DNA of 64,000 nucleotides. Source: DASXTW01 sp046726275 (lineage in GTDB: Bacteria; Actinomycetota; UBA4738). A program made the translations under genes and the position numbers. The stretch covers positions 1-64,000 of the forward strand of contig JBKPAF010000081.1 in assembly GCA_046726275.1 (NCBI GenBank). The letters run 5' to 3'. Below the pieces are notes generated by a model. That model worked only from the letters and a program-made list of their open reading frames with translations, made no database searches and was not told where the DNA came from. Below, one piece after another: positions 28,600-38,172 of this stretch; positions within the stretch are counted from its first letter, which is position 1, and every line of letters starts with the position of its first letter.

Positions 28600-28615
28600 T
28601 AGTTCGTTCGAACTA
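28600..28615. promoter_or_regulatory. Second inverted repeat, candidate operator
   Basis: TAGTTCG and CGAACTA, 7-base arms with a 2-base spacer, lie 16 bases from the AT-rich palindrome. The shared TAGTT/AACTA cores of the two repeats suggest they could bind the same or related proteins. Confidence 0.4.
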
Positions 28616-28744
28616 AACCCTGTCTCCCGAGCGGCACGGTTTCCGGGTGAACTGCCGAGCTCGCTCAACGAGGCCGCAGTGAGGTCGATATTCGAAAGCG
28701 AGGGCGGCAGCCGACCGACAGCCCGGATCCTTTGGGAGAACAGA

Positions 28745-29230
28745 ATGGCCGATCCCGACGAGGCCACCGAGCACGACCATCGCCAGAATCCCCCGATCCT
28801 CCTGGTGGAAGAGGACGTCACTCAAGTAATGCTGGTCGAGCGTGTGCTCCGGAAGGCCAAACTGGCCAATCCCCTGTTGGCTCTTCGAGACGGCGAGGAG
28901 GCCATCGCCTATCTGGACGGGCGCGGCGAGTACGACGATCGCTCTCGACACCCCCTGCCGGCCCTGGTTCTCTTGGACGTCCACATTCCGGGCGCGTCGG
29001 GCCTGGAGATCCTCACCTGGCTCCGAGACCAGCCCTCCCTCGACCACATCCCGGCGGTGGTTCTGTCGGGATCGGCCGAGTCAGAGGTCATCGATCGGGC
29101 CTTCGAGCTCGGCGCCGCGTCGTACCTGGTCAAGCCCGTAGCCTTCGATGCCCTGCTGGACGCGGTAGGAGGCCTGGGGTTGTCGTGGGTTCTTCTCGGG
29201 AAGAGCCCGGGCAGCTCGAATGGGCGCTAG
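28745..29230 (+). CDS. Single-domain response regulator (CheY/Rcp1-like)
   Basis: A 161-residue stand-alone receiver. It has an acidic cluster VEED near residue 21, phospho-acceptor Asp78 in LVLLDVHIPG, Ser108 region VVLSGSAES and Lys130 in SYLVKPV, so phosphorylation looks possible. The long loop DGRGEYDDRSRHPLP before the acceptor strand resembles the Rcp1-type regulators that partner phytochrome or hybrid kinases. GGGAG precedes the ATG by six bases. Its stop overlaps the GGDEF-EAL gene start by 11 bases, so the pair is translationally coupled. No histidine kinase is in the window. Confidence 0.9.
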   Translation: MADPDEATEHDHRQNPPILLVEEDVTQVMLVERVLRKAKLANPLLALRDGEEAIAYLDGRGEYDDRSRHPLPALVLLDVHIPGASGLEILTWLRDQPSLDHIPAVVLSGSAESEVIDRAFELGAASYLVKPVAFDALLDAVGGLGLSWVLLGKSPGSSNGR

Positions 29231-30707
29231 TCCTCGACGGCTGATCCTCATGGCCGGGGCCGCGGTCCTGGCCACGGCCGTCATGGTGACCCGGCTGCTC
29301 AGGAGAGGAGATTACGGGGAGCTCTTCCTCGCACTCGGCGCGACGGTGCTCTTCCTCCTTGTCCTGATCGGCCTCAATTCCCTACGTCGGCGGGAGCTCA
29401 TCCAGCAGGCCCTGTACGACCCATTGACCGGACTCGCCAACAGGACGCTGTTCTCCGATCGCCTTTCCCATGTCCTCGGAGGGGCCATCCGGCACGGACG
29501 AACGGTTTCGGTTCTGGTGATGGACCTGAACGGGTTCAAGGCCGTGAACGACACGTTCGGTCACGCCGCCGGCGACCAGCTCCTGGTCGAGATCGCGGAC
29601 CGGCTTCGGGCGAGCGTGCGGCCAACCGACACGGTGGCCCGGCTGGGCGGGGACGAGTTCGCCGTCCTTTTGGAGGAGGCGCCGGTCGCCGACGCCATCG
29701 GAGTCGCCGAGCGACTGCTCGAGAGCCTTGGGACGCCGATCGACATCGAGGGCCGCGAGGTGTTCGTCGACGGAAGCATTGGCATCGCCGAGTCGCCGTC
29801 GGGTTCCATCAGCGCGGAAGCCCTCCTGCGAGATGCGGACGCCGCCATGTACACGGCGAAGCGTGCGGGGAAAGGCGCCTATGAGGTCTTCCAGCCCGAG
29901 TTCCACGTGGAGGTGCTCAAACGGTTCGAGCTGTCAACGGACCTCCGCCGGGCCCTGGAGCACCGGGAATTCGTCCTTCACTACCAGCCCATCGTCACCC
30001 TGAAGGAAGGGACGATCATCGGCGTGGAGGCATTGATCCGTTGGCAGGCACCGGACGGGCACTTGGTCCCACCGCTCGACTTCATCCCAGTGGCCGAGCA
30101 GACCGGGCTGATCGTTCCCATGGACCGGTGGGTCATGAAGGAGGCGTGCAGGCAGGCCAGCTCATGGACGAAGGAACTGCCGGACGACCAGGCCATCTCG
30201 ATCAGCGTGAACGTCTCGGTCAAGCAGCTGAACGAAGCCGGGCTGGCCGAAGCGGTACGGGAGACCCTCCAGGAGACGGGCCTCGACGCTCATCGCCTGA
30301 CGCTGGAGATCACCGAGAGTGTGCTCATGCAGGACGCCGAGGCCACGTTGGCCATCCTGCGTGCGCTCAAGGCTTTGGGGATCCGGCTCGCCATCGACGA
30401 CTTCGGGATCGGGTTCTCCTCGTTGAACTACCTGCGTCGGCTGCCTGTGGACGTGGTCAAGATCGACCGGTCCTTCGTGGCGGGCATCGCCAGCCAGAGC
30501 AGCGAGTGGACGCTGGCCCGGGGAATCATCCGGCTCGTGCACGAGCTGGGCCTGGAGACCGTGGCGGAAGGGGTCGAGCGCGCCGACCAGAGGGCCCACC
30601 TTCAGGCGCTGGGATGCCGGTTCGCTCAGGGATATTTCTTCGGCCGGCCGTTGGAGCCGGAAGGGGTGGCCGAGCTCCTGGCCAAGGCCAACTCCCGCAC
30701 CGCGTGA
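29220..30707 (+). CDS. Membrane GGDEF-EAL protein (diguanylate cyclase/phosphodiesterase)
   Basis: A 495-residue protein with two N-terminal membrane helices (about 8-27 and 35-54), a GGDEF domain (60-225) and an EAL domain (240-490). The GGDEF motif at 143-147 is intact, with an RxxD inhibitory site (R134-D137) five residues before it, so cyclase activity with product inhibition is plausible. The EAL domain retains E270-A-L272, VNVSVKQL, EITES, AIDDFGIG and AEGVE, suggesting it is also active. No sensor domain separates membrane and GGDEF regions. It follows the response regulator with an 11-base overlap. Confidence 0.93.
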   Translation: MGASPRRLILMAGAAVLATAVMVTRLLRRGDYGELFLALGATVLFLLVLIGLNSLRRRELIQQALYDPLTGLANRTLFSDRLSHVLGGAIRHGRTVSVLVMDLNGFKAVNDTFGHAAGDQLLVEIADRLRASVRPTDTVARLGGDEFAVLLEEAPVADAIGVAERLLESLGTPIDIEGREVFVDGSIGIAESPSGSISAEALLRDADAAMYTAKRAGKGAYEVFQPEFHVEVLKRFELSTDLRRALEHREFVLHYQPIVTLKEGTIIGVEALIRWQAPDGHLVPPLDFIPVAEQTGLIVPMDRWVMKEACRQASSWTKELPDDQAISISVNVSVKQLNEAGLAEAVRETLQETGLDAHRLTLEITESVLMQDAEATLAILRALKALGIRLAIDDFGIGFSSLNYLRRLPVDVVKIDRSFVAGIASQSSEWTLARGIIRLVHELGLETVAEGVERADQRAHLQALGCRFAQGYFFGRPLEPEGVAELLAKANSRTA

Positions 30708-30737
30708 CCGCCCCGAGGCCCGGCGGGGGCTGCCCGT

Positions 30738-31499
30738 CTAGGCAGCCGAGCGAGCCGTGAGGATCTCCGGTCCATCTTCGGTCACCGCGATGGTGTGCTC
30801 GAAGTGGGCCGAGATCTTGCCATCCGATGTCACCACCGTCCACCGATCGGCGAGGACTTTGGTCCGCCACGTGCCGAGGTTCACCATGGGTTCGACCGCA
30901 ACCACCAGGCCCGGGCGGATCAGCGGGCCCCGGCCCGGGTCGCCGTAGTTGGGGACCTGAGGGTCCTCATGGAGGGCCCGGCCGACCCCGTGGCCTGCGT
31001 ACTCGCGGACGCAGCTGAACCCAGCGCCCTCGGCGACCTGCTGCACGGCATGCCCCACGTCGGAGAGCCGGCGGCCAGGTCGGAGCTGGGCGATCCCCGC
31101 CTCGAGCGATTCCTCCGTGACCCGGACGAGCTTGATCGCCTCCTCGGAAGGAGGTCCGCCCACGAACACGCTCACAGCCGAGTCCCCGTGATACCCCTCC
31201 CAGATGCAGCCCACGTCCAGCTTCAAGATGTCCCCGGGGATCAGTTTTCGCTTGGGACTGGGGATCCCGTGGACCACTTCGTGATTCACGGACGTGCAGA
31301 TGGTCGCGGGGAATCCTCGGTAGCCCTTGAAGGAAGGGAGGGCGCCCTCGCCTCCGATGATCTTCTCCGCCATGGCGTCCAGGTCCGCGGTGGTCATCCC
31401 CGGACGGACCGCTTCCATCAACCTCTCCACCGTCAAGGCCGTGATGCGTCCCGCCTTCCGCATCCGGTCGATCTCTTCGGGGGATTTGAAAATGATCAT
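30738..31499 (-). CDS. map: Methionine aminopeptidase, type I
   Basis: A 253-residue MetAP that removes the initiator Met. Metal ligands are visible in LDVGCIWEGYHGDSAV (two Asp), AGHGVGRALHEDP (His), VAVEPMV and the final HFEHTIAVTEDG (two Glu). MIIFKSPEEIDRMRKAGR is a typical start. The ATG overlaps the adk stop (ATGA). It is followed on the same side by nothing until the alpha operon; the two c-di-GMP genes at 28745-30707 run convergently into it. Confidence 0.97.
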   Translation of the reverse strand: MIIFKSPEEIDRMRKAGRITALTVERLMEAVRPGMTTADLDAMAEKIIGGEGALPSFKGYRGFPATICTSVNHEVVHGIPSPKRKLIPGDILKLDVGCIWEGYHGDSAVSVFVGGPPSEEAIKLVRVTEESLEAGIAQLRPGRRLSDVGHAVQQVAEGAGFSCVREYAGHGVGRALHEDPQVPNYGDPGRGPLIRPGLVVAVEPMVNLGTWRTKVLADRWTVVTSDGKISAHFEHTIAVTEDGPEILTARSAA

Positions 31500-32182
31500 C
31501 GGGCGTCCCCCACCCCGTCCCGTCCGGTCAGGTCCGCCAGGGCGTCCACCGCGAGCTCGGTCACCTGCTCCTCCGTCCGGGCCGCGTCCACCTCCCGGAG
31601 GAGACCACGCTCGGAGTAGTACTTGAGCAGGGGGGCAGTGCTTTCTCGATAGACCTCGAGGCGCCGGCGGACGGTGTCCTCGTTCTCGTCGCTCCGCTGG
31701 ATGAGGGGGCCTCGGCAGACGTCGCACACGCCCTGCGTCTTGGGCGGACCGAAGAACACGTTGTAGGGAGTCTGGCAGTTCGCGCACGTCCTGCGCCCGG
31801 CGATCCGCTTGATGGCTTCCTCCTCGTCGAGGATGAACGCCAGGGCCGCGGAGAGAGGTCTCGACCTCACGCCCAGCTCGTTCTCCAGGCTCTCCGCTTG
31901 GGGGACGTTGCGCGGAAAGCCGTCGAGGACGAACCCATCGGGTGCCCGGTCAATGGCGGCGAGCACCATCCCGATCGTCACGTCGTCGGGAACGAGCTCG
32001 CCCGCGTCGAGGTATCTCCTCGCCCGGCGGCCGAGGTCCGTTCCCTCCTGGATGTTCCAACGGAAGAGATCCCCGGTGGCGATGAGAGATAGCCCATACC
32101 GCTCCACCAGCCGCCGGGCCTGTGTTCCCTTCCCCGCGCCGGGCGGCCCGAGGAGGACCAGCCGGAGGTCCGGGACGCTCAG
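31496..32182 (-). CDS. adk: Adenylate kinase with no ordinary start codon
   Basis: A 228-residue Adk of the long, zinc-LID type: P-loop GPPGAGKGTQ, GFVLDGFPRN, and a four-Cys LID CANC...CDVC. Homology starts at LRLVLLGPPG. In that frame there is no ATG, GTG or TTG near; the best candidate is a CTG at 32182 that overlaps the secY stop as CTGA, nine bases after an AAGG sequence. The alternatives are a far-upstream start inside secY or a sequencing indel. I use the CTG, giving MSVPDLRLVLLGPPG. Confidence 0.9.
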   Translation of the reverse strand: MSVPDLRLVLLGPPGAGKGTQARRLVERYGLSLIATGDLFRWNIQEGTDLGRRARRYLDAGELVPDDVTIGMVLAAIDRAPDGFVLDGFPRNVPQAESLENELGVRSRPLSAALAFILDEEEAIKRIAGRRTCANCQTPYNVFFGPPKTQGVCDVCRGPLIQRSDENEDTVRRRLEVYRESTAPLLKYYSERGLLREVDAARTEEQVTELAVDALADLTGRDGVGDAR

Positions 32183-33453
32183 CGCAGGAAGCCTTCGTAG
32201 TGCCGCATCATCAGCTGAGACTCGAGCTGCTTCATCGTCTCGAGCGCAACCCCTACGGTGATCAGGATGCTGGTCCCCCCGAAGGGGAAGGCGGTGATCG
32301 CCCACACGGCCAGGAAGATGGAGGGGATGAGGGCGATTGCGGCGAGGAACAGCGAGCCGGGCAGCGTGATGCGGTTCAGGATGTTCGACAGGTATTCCGC
32401 GGTGGGACGGCCCGGGCGGATACCCGGGATGAACCCGCCGTACTTGCGGATGTTGTCGGCGGTATCCACCGGGTTGAAGGTGATCGCCGTGTAGAAGTAC
32501 GCGAAGAAGACCACGAGCGTTCCGTAGATCAGCATGTACACGACGTTGGTCTGACGGAGCAGCGTGTTGTTGACGAAGTTCTGGAACCACTGAACGTGGA
32601 TCACGTTCTGCAGCAATGTGGGGAAATAGAGCACGGACGACGCAAAGATGATGGGAATGACTCCGGCCTGATTCACCTTCAGGGGTATGTACGTGCTCTG
32701 TCCACCCATCATCCGTCGGCCGACGATCCGTTTGGCGTACTGCACCGGGATCCGTCGCTGTCCCTGCTCCATCCACACGACCGCGAGGATGATCCCCACG
32801 CCAAGGGCCAACAGGAAGTAGAACTTGGCCGCTCCGGCCTGGTTCAAGATGGCTGCGCCCTCTGCCGGCAGCCTGGAGATCACGCTGGTGAAGATCAGGA
32901 TCGACATCCCGTTGCCGATCCCTCGTTGGGTGATCTGCTCACCCAACCACATGACCATGGCGGTGCCCGCGGTCAGGGTAAAGACGATCAGGGCCACCCG
33001 AGGGGCCGTGAACGTCCGGACCACCTTGAACTGGTTGTTGAACAGGAACACCAGCCCCGTGGACTGGAGGAAAGCCAGCGTCACCGTCATGTAGCGCGTC
33101 CATTGGGTGATCTTCTTGATCCCGATCTCCCCTTGCTTCTGCCACTGCTCGAGCTTCGGGATCACCACGGTCAGCAGCTGCATGATGATCGAGCTGGTGA
33201 TGTACGGCATGATCCCCAGCGAGAAGACGGCGAACCTGGTGAGCGCGCCCCCGGAGAACAGGTCGATGAACTGCAAAGCGGACAGCCCCCGCGCCGGGTT
33301 GGCCGCGTTCTGGAGCTCCTGGAGACGGCCCAGTTCGACGCCAGGCACCGGGAGGTGCGAGCCCAGCCGGAAGACAGCGATGATTCCGATGGTGAACAGG
33401 ATCTTCTTGCGAAGGTCCGGAATCTTGAACGCGTTGACGAAGGCCTTCAGCAC
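32179..33453 (-). CDS. secY: Protein translocase subunit SecY
   Basis: A 424-residue SecY, the channel of the Sec translocon, with about ten membrane spans. FRLGSHLPVPGV, GIMPYITSSIIMQLL and the cytosolic-loop PFGGTSILITVGVALETMKQLESQL end are all characteristic. It follows rplO by 46 bases and overlaps adk. Confidence 0.97.
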   Translation of the reverse strand: MLKAFVNAFKIPDLRKKILFTIGIIAVFRLGSHLPVPGVELGRLQELQNAANPARGLSALQFIDLFSGGALTRFAVFSLGIMPYITSSIIMQLLTVVIPKLEQWQKQGEIGIKKITQWTRYMTVTLAFLQSTGLVFLFNNQFKVVRTFTAPRVALIVFTLTAGTAMVMWLGEQITQRGIGNGMSILIFTSVISRLPAEGAAILNQAGAAKFYFLLALGVGIILAVVWMEQGQRRIPVQYAKRIVGRRMMGGQSTYIPLKVNQAGVIPIIFASSVLYFPTLLQNVIHVQWFQNFVNNTLLRQTNVVYMLIYGTLVVFFAYFYTAITFNPVDTADNIRKYGGFIPGIRPGRPTAEYLSNILNRITLPGSLFLAAIALIPSIFLAVWAITAFPFGGTSILITVGVALETMKQLESQLMMRHYEGFLR

Positions 33454-33499
33454 TGCGTGGGGAGCCTCCTGATCCTCTCGAGAGCCCCAGTGTACAGGC

Positions 33500-33937
33500 T
33501 CACAGGATCTCTACTGCGCCTCCGGCCTGCTCGATCTTCGCCCGGGCAGAGCTGGACACGGCATGCGCACGAACGGTCAGCGCCCGGTCGAGATCTCCCT
33601 GCCCGAGGACCTTCACGGGCAACGCCTTCCTGACCATCCCCCGCTCACGGAGGAGCTCCGGGGTCACCTCGGTTCCGGCATCGAAGGCCTGGCCGAGCTT
33701 AACCACGTTGACCACGGCGTATTCGACCCGATTGGGATTGGTGAACCCCTTGAGCTTGGGAATCCGGCGCTGGAGGGGCATCTGGCCGCCCTCGAAGCCT
33801 GGCTTCGGGTTGTGCCGGGCGTTGTACCCCTTGGTCCCTCGACCGGCCGTCTTGCCCTGCCCGGCCGCCTTCCCGCGGCCCACCCGGCGCCGCTTGCGGA
33901 CGGCGCCCTCGGCGGGACGGAGGTGATGAAGCTTCAC
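33500..33937 (-). CDS. rplO: 50S ribosomal protein L15
   Basis: A 145-residue L15 with the Arg/Gly/Lys-rich start [20 protein letters not shown] and [19 protein letters not shown]. It overlaps rpmD by four bases. The length is normal. Confidence 0.97.
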   Translation of the reverse strand: MKLHHLRPAEGAVRKRRRVGRGKAAGQGKTAGRGTKGYNARHNPKPGFEGGQMPLQRRIPKLKGFTNPNRVEYAVVNVVKLGQAFDAGTEVTPELLRERGMVRKALPVKVLGQGDLDRALTVRAHAVSSSARAKIEQAGGAVEIL

Positions 33938-34119
33938 TGGGGCACCTCCTCGACTCTCACGAGGTGCGAGACCTTGGCGATCATCCCGCGGACCTCTGGC
34001 CGATCGTCCTTGACCACCGAATCGTGCAGGCGGTGAAGACCGAGGCGGCGAACGGTCGCCTTCTGGTCCTTGGGCCTGTCGATGACGCTCCGAATCTGGG
34101 TGACCTTAAGCTTCGGCAC
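33934..34119 (-). CDS. rpmD: 50S ribosomal protein L30
   Basis: A 61-residue L30: [20 protein letters not shown] and [20 protein letters not shown]. The start overlaps the end of rpsE by 14 bases. Confidence 0.96.
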   Translation of the reverse strand: MPKLKVTQIRSVIDRPKDQKATVRRLGLHRLHDSVVKDDRPEVRGMIAKVSHLVRVEEVPQ

Positions 34120-34705
34120 CGGACCCCTCCTCGAGACCGGCCTCGGCCCGTTTGGCGGCCATGGCCACCTCGGCCACCTCGACCCCTTCGACCATAGCCC
34201 GTGGCGCGATCTCCTCGACGTCTCTGCCCCGAAGCCGGGCGATCTCCTCGGGACGACGCAACGACCGGAGGCCCGCCATCGCCGCGTGCACGATGTTGAT
34301 CGGGTTGTCCGAGCCCAGCGACTTCGAAAGGATGTCCTTGATCCCCGCGGCCTCCACCACCGCCCGGACGGGGCCGCCCGCGATGACGCCGGTGCCTGGG
34401 GCGGCGGGCTTGAGGAGGACGATCCCAGCGCCGTCCTGGCCGGTCACCTCGTGCGGGATCGTGGTGTTCATGAGCGGGACGACGAACATGTTCTTCTTGG
34501 CTTCCTCCACGCCCTTCTGGATGGCCGCGGGAACCTCCTTGGCCTTGCCGTAGCCCACTCCGACCCGGCCGGCGCCGTCACCCACCACGACCAGCGCGGT
34601 GAAGCTGAACCGCCGGCCGCCCTTGACCACCTTGGCCACGCGATTGATCGAGACCACCCGTTCCTCGAACGGGCTGCGCTCTGCCTGTTGGTCGTACCGT
34701 CTCAA
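34106..34705 (-). CDS. rpsE: 30S ribosomal protein S5
   Basis: A 199-residue S5 with [37 protein letters not shown] and [20 protein letters not shown]. The first codon is TTG, overlapping the rplR stop as TTGA. A modest C-terminal extension follows the usual end. Confidence 0.96.
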   Translation of the reverse strand: MRRYDQQAERSPFEERVVSINRVAKVVKGGRRFSFTALVVVGDGAGRVGVGYGKAKEVPAAIQKGVEEAKKNMFVVPLMNTTIPHEVTGQDGAGIVLLKPAAPGTGVIAGGPVRAVVEAAGIKDILSKSLGSDNPINIVHAAMAGLRSLRRPEEIARLRGRDVEEIAPRAMVEGVEVAEVAMAAKRAEAGLEEGSGAEA

Positions 34706-35049
34706 ATCTCCAACCCACCTTCGCGGGCGCCCTCGGCGACCGCCTTGACCCTGCCGTGGTAGAGGCGACCACCACGGTCGAACACCACTCGATCCACCCC
34801 GAGAGCCTTGGCCCGTTCGGCGATGGCCTGGCCGACCTTCTTGGCCCGGTCACCCTTGCCCCCCTCGACGATGCTGAGATCCGACGCGGCGGCCAGCGTC
34901 CTGGCCCCCTGGTCGTCCACGAGCTGGGCATAGATGTGGCGATTGGACCGATAGACGGCCAGCCGGGGGCGCTCGGGCGTCCCTCCCAACTTCCTCCGCA
35001 CCCGGCGGTGGCGGCGCATCCGAGCGCCTCGCTTGAGCTCGGGACGCAT
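34702..35049 (-). CDS. rplR: 50S ribosomal protein L18
   Basis: A 115-residue 5S-rRNA-binding L18: [29 protein letters not shown] and [20 protein letters not shown]. It starts on the last base of the rplF stop and ends in a four-base overlap with rpsE. Confidence 0.97.
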   Translation of the reverse strand: MRPELKRGARMRRHRRVRRKLGGTPERPRLAVYRSNRHIYAQLVDDQGARTLAAASDLSIVEGGKGDRAKKVGQAIAERAKALGVDRVVFDRGGRLYHGRVKAVAEGAREGGLEI

Positions 35050-35594
35050 CAGGCTGCCCCCTTGGCGGCCTTCCCGGCCTTCTTCCTCACGTACTCGCCT
35101 TCGTACCTGATCCCCTTGCCTTTGTACGGCTCGGGCTTGCGCATCTTGCGGATCTCCGCTGCCACCTCGCCGACGAGCTGCTTGTCGATCCCTCGGACGG
35201 TGATGCGGTTGGCTGCTGGGACCTCGAACTCGATCCCCGCTGGGGGCCGGAAGGCGATCGGATGCGAGTACCCCACCGCGAGCTCGAGGTCGGATCCTTT
35301 CAGGGCGGCTCGGTAACCGACGCCCACGATCTCCAGCCGCTTCTCGAACCCGTTGGTGACCCCCTCGACCATGTTGGCCAGCAGGGTGCGGGTGAGCCCG
35401 TGAAGGGATCGGTGCAGGCGCTCGTCCGAGGGCCGCTCGACCCGCAGCGTCCCATCTTCCATGACGATCCGCATGTCGGCGTGGAAGGTCTGTTCGAGGG
35501 TCCCCAGGGGGCCTTTGACGGACACCCGGGCCCCCTCAATCCCCACGTCGACTCCCGACGGGATCGCTATCGGTTGCTTTCCGATCCGAGACAT
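35049..35594 (-). CDS. rplF: 50S ribosomal protein L6
   Basis: A 181-residue L6 beginning [17 protein letters not shown], with the C-terminal [20 protein letters not shown]. The start is the ATG at 35594 with GAGAAGG upstream, 16 bases after rpsH. Confidence 0.97.
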   Translation of the reverse strand: MSRIGKQPIAIPSGVDVGIEGARVSVKGPLGTLEQTFHADMRIVMEDGTLRVERPSDERLHRSLHGLTRTLLANMVEGVTNGFEKRLEIVGVGYRAALKGSDLELAVGYSHPIAFRPPAGIEFEVPAANRITVRGIDKQLVGEVAAEIRKMRKPEPYKGKGIRYEGEYVRKKAGKAAKGAA

Positions 35595-35610
35595 ATCTGC
35601 GCCTTCTCGC

Positions 35611-36009
35611 TCACCACACGTAGGCGAGGACCTCGCCGCCCACGCCCTGCTTCTTGGCCTGGCGATCCGTGAGGAGTCCTCGGGAAGTGGACAGGATAGC
35701 GATACCGAGCCCGCCCAACACTCTGGGGATCTTCTCCTTGTCGGCATAAACGCGCCGCCCAGGCGAGGAGATCCGCTTCAGGCCACTCAGCGTCCGCTCC
35801 CGGTTTGGCCCGTACTTGAGCCGGATGACGATCCGCCGATCCTTCCCTTCCCCCTCGACGGCCGTCCCCGACACGTAGCCCTCACCGACCAGGATCTCCG
35901 CGATGCGCTCCTTCAGCGTCGAGGCCGGCACGATCACCTCGTCCTTGTACGCCATGCTGGCGTTCCGGATCCGGGTGAGCATGTCGGCGACTGGATCGGT
36001 CATGACCAT
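35611..36009 (-). CDS. rpsH: 30S ribosomal protein S8
   Basis: A 132-residue S8 with [14 protein letters not shown] and the [26 protein letters not shown] end that binds 16S helix 21. Two in-frame ATG codons (36009 and 36003) exist; the first is better spaced from GAGGTGA. Confidence 0.97.
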   Translation of the reverse strand: MVMTDPVADMLTRIRNASMAYKDEVIVPASTLKERIAEILVGEGYVSGTAVEGEGKDRRIVIRLKYGPNRERTLSGLKRISSPGRRVYADKEKIPRVLGGLGIAILSTSRGLLTDRQAKKQGVGGEVLAYVW

Positions 36010-36023
36010 GCGATCACCTCACC

Positions 36024-36212
36024 TCACCACGACGCCTTGGTCACGCCGGGAATCTCGCCTTGATGGGCCAGCTCGCGGAAGCACAAGCGGCACAGCATGA
36101 ATCGTCGGAAGACCGCCCGCGGACGTCCACATCGCGCGCAGCGCGTGTAGGCCCGGGCCTTGAACCTACGGCCAGCTCGCCTCTGCTTCTCGATGAGCGC
36201 CTTCTTCGCCAT
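36024..36212 (-). CDS. rpsN: 30S ribosomal protein S14, zinc-binding type
   Basis: A 62-residue S14 of the short zinc form, with CARCGR and CRLC supplying four Cys at 25, 28, 41 and 44. [20 protein letters not shown] is the usual start for the type Z protein. It lies between rplE and rpsH. Confidence 0.97.
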   Translation of the reverse strand: MAKKALIEKQRRAGRRFKARAYTRCARCGRPRAVFRRFMLCRLCFRELAHQGEIPGVTKASW

Positions 36213-36224
36213 GTCTGCTCTCCT

Positions 36225-36818
36225 CTAATCCGCGGTTGCCGAAACGACCGGCATGCCGGCGAACGGGAAACCGAGGGCTCGCAAAAGCGCCCGCGCCTCG
36301 TCGTCGTCCTCCGCCGTGGTCACGACCGTGATGTCCATCCCGCGGACCTTGACCACCTTGTCGTAGTCGATCTCCGGGAAGATCAACTGCTCGGTCACGC
36401 CGAGGGTGAAATTTCCACTTCCGTCGAACGCATCGGGGTTCAGCCCTCGGAAGTCCCTGATCCTGGGCAGGGCCGTGGCGAGGAGGCGGTCCAGGAACTC
36501 CCACATCCGGTTTCCGCGGACGGTGACCTTGGCGCCGATCGGCATGCCGGCTCGTAGCTTGAAGTTTGCGATGGACTTCCTCGCCCGGGTCACCGCGGCC
36601 TTCTGCCCAGTGATCGTGGCCAGGTCCTCCAGCACGGCGTCGAGCAGCTTCGCGTCCCGGATGGCCTCGCCCACGCCGGTGTTCACCACGATCTTCTCGA
36701 GCCGAGGCACCCGCATGGGGTTGGACATCCCGAGCTCGCGCTGGAGCGCCGGTAGGACCTCGTTCTGATACCGCGCCTTGAGCCGCGGGATGTAGGTGTC
36801 CTTGGTCGTCTGAGCCAT
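36225..36818 (-). CDS. rplE: 50S ribosomal protein L5
   Basis: A 197-residue L5, which binds 5S r[44 protein letters not shown] and [23 protein letters not shown]. The start ATG overlaps the rplX stop by one base; a GTG three bases earlier is possible. Confidence 0.97.
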   Translation of the reverse strand: MAQTTKDTYIPRLKARYQNEVLPALQRELGMSNPMRVPRLEKIVVNTGVGEAIRDAKLLDAVLEDLATITGQKAAVTRARKSIANFKLRAGMPIGAKVTVRGNRMWEFLDRLLATALPRIRDFRGLNPDAFDGSGNFTLGVTEQLIFPEIDYDKVVKVRGMDITVVTTAEDDDEARALLRALGFPFAGMPVVSATAD

Positions 36819-37150
36819 CACGTCTCCGAATCACAATGGCGGCAGACCCGGGCCTTGACGCCGCCATCCTGGCGGTGCCCGATCCTGGTCGGCTTGCCGC
36901 AGTGCTTGCAGACGAGCATCACGTTCGACAGGTCGATGAACAGCTCTTTCTGGATGATGCCGCCCTGCTGGAGGGCCTGTCCGCTCCGAGACCGCTTTCC
37001 TCCCGAGCGGGTGTGGGCGGTGGCCCGGGCAACGCCCTCGACCATAATCCGGTTCTTCTTGGGCAGGACGTGGACGACCCGCCCGCGCTTGCCGCGGTCC
37101 TTGCCCCCGATGACCTGCACCTCGTCGTTCTTTCGAATGTCCACCGGCAT
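36818..37150 (-). CDS. rplX: 50S ribosomal protein L24
   Basis: A 110-residue L24 with the KOW motif region [20 protein letters not shown]. The last 30 residues carry CKHCG and CRHC, a C-terminal zinc ribbon found in some actinobacterial L24 proteins. The ATG at 37150 lies two bases after the rplN stop. Confidence 0.96.
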   Translation of the reverse strand: MPVDIRKNDEVQVIGGKDRGKRGRVVHVLPKKNRIMVEGVARATAHTRSGGKRSRSGQALQQGGIIQKELFIDLSNVMLVCKHCGKPTRIGHRQDGGVKARVCRHCDSET

Positions 37151-37152
37151 GG

Positions 37153-37521
37153 TCACAACACCTCCGGCGCAAGCGAAATGATCTTCATGAATCGCTTCTC
37201 TCGAAGCTCCCGGGCGACGGGCCCGAAGATCCGGGTCCCCCGGGGGTTCCGCTGCTCGTTGATCAACACCACCGCGTTGTCGTCGAACTTGATATAGGAG
37301 CCGTCCGGACGGCGTCGCTCCTTCGCTGTACGCACGACCACGGCGCGCACGACTTCGCCTTTCTTCACGCCGCCTCCGGGAAGCGCGTCCTTGACCGAGC
37401 CGATGATCTCGTCCCCGATCCCGGCGTAACGCCGCCCCGAGCCGCCGAGCACGCGGATGCACAGGACCTCCTTGGCCCCGGTGTTGTCCGCCACGCGGCA
37501 ACGCGACTCCTGCTGGATCAC
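37153..37521 (-). CDS. rplN: 50S ribosomal protein L14
   Basis: A 122-residue L14: [27 protein letters not shown] and [23 protein letters not shown] start, six bases after rpsQ. The length is standard. Confidence 0.97.
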   Translation of the reverse strand: MIQQESRCRVADNTGAKEVLCIRVLGGSGRRYAGIGDEIIGSVKDALPGGGVKKGEVVRAVVVRTAKERRRPDGSYIKFDDNAVVLINEQRNPRGTRIFGPVARELREKRFMKIISLAPEVL

Positions 37522-37527
37522 GGGTGA

Positions 37528-37794
37528 TTACCTGGCCCTCTCGACGATCTCGACGACCCGCCACCGCTTCGTCTTCGATAGAGGACGCGTCTCCGAGATC
37601 CGGACTGTGTCTCCGACGTGCGCTTCGTTGGCTTCGTCGTGCGCCTTGAGCTTGGTGGTCCGGCGCATGATCTTGTGATACAGGGGATGGCTGACCTGGC
37701 TGGAGATCCGGACCACCACGGTCTTGTCCATGGAGTCCGCCACCACCACGCCCGTCCGCACCTTGCGCCGGCCGCGCTCCTTGTTCTCCGTCAC
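37528..37794 (-). CDS. rpsQ: 30S ribosomal protein S17
   Basis: An 88-residue S17 with an OB fold: [37 protein letters not shown] and [20 protein letters not shown]. The GTG start overlaps the rpmC stop (GTGA). Confidence 0.97.
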   Translation of the reverse strand: MTENKERGRRKVRTGVVVADSMDKTVVVRISSQVSHPLYHKIMRRTTKLKAHDEANEAHVGDTVRISETRPLSKTKRWRVVEIVERAR

Positions 37795-38159
37795 TGTTCG
37801 CCTTCCTCATCGGGAACGGCCGTGGCTCCGGCCGCCGCCTCTCGCTCGATGACCGCTTCCTCGGCCATGTCGCCGAGGGACCGCCCCTTCAACTCACCCG
37901 AAGCGATGGCCTCTCGCCGCTCCTCCAGGGAGACCCGATCGGCCCTGGCCACGGCCTCGCGGAGATCCTCCTCTGTCTGTCGCCCCCGGAGCAGGGTGAG
38001 GATCCGCGCGATGTCGTGGCGGACTTCCTTGATCCGCATCGGGTTGTCGAGCTGCCCGGTCGCGGACTGGAACCGGAGGTTGAACAACTCCTCCTTGGAG
38101 AGCTCCAGGCGAGCGAGCAATTCCTCGTCGGGGAGGTCACGAAGCTCCGTCGCCTTCAC
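37791..38159 (-). CDS. rpmC: 50S ribosomal protein L29 with C-terminal extension
   Basis: The first ~65 residues are L29 ([50 protein letters not shown]). The family normally ends near residue 70; this one runs to 122 with an Ala/Glu/Arg-rich, probably helical tail. GTG start. The frame overlaps rpsQ by four bases, so the tail is not a read-through artefact of an obvious frameshift. Confidence 0.93.
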   Translation of the reverse strand: MKATELRDLPDEELLARLELSKEELFNLRFQSATGQLDNPMRIKEVRHDIARILTLLRGRQTEEDLREAVARADRVSLEERREAIASGELKGRSLGDMAEEAVIEREAAAGATAVPDEEGEQ

Positions 38160-38172
38160 GCCTTCACTCCCC

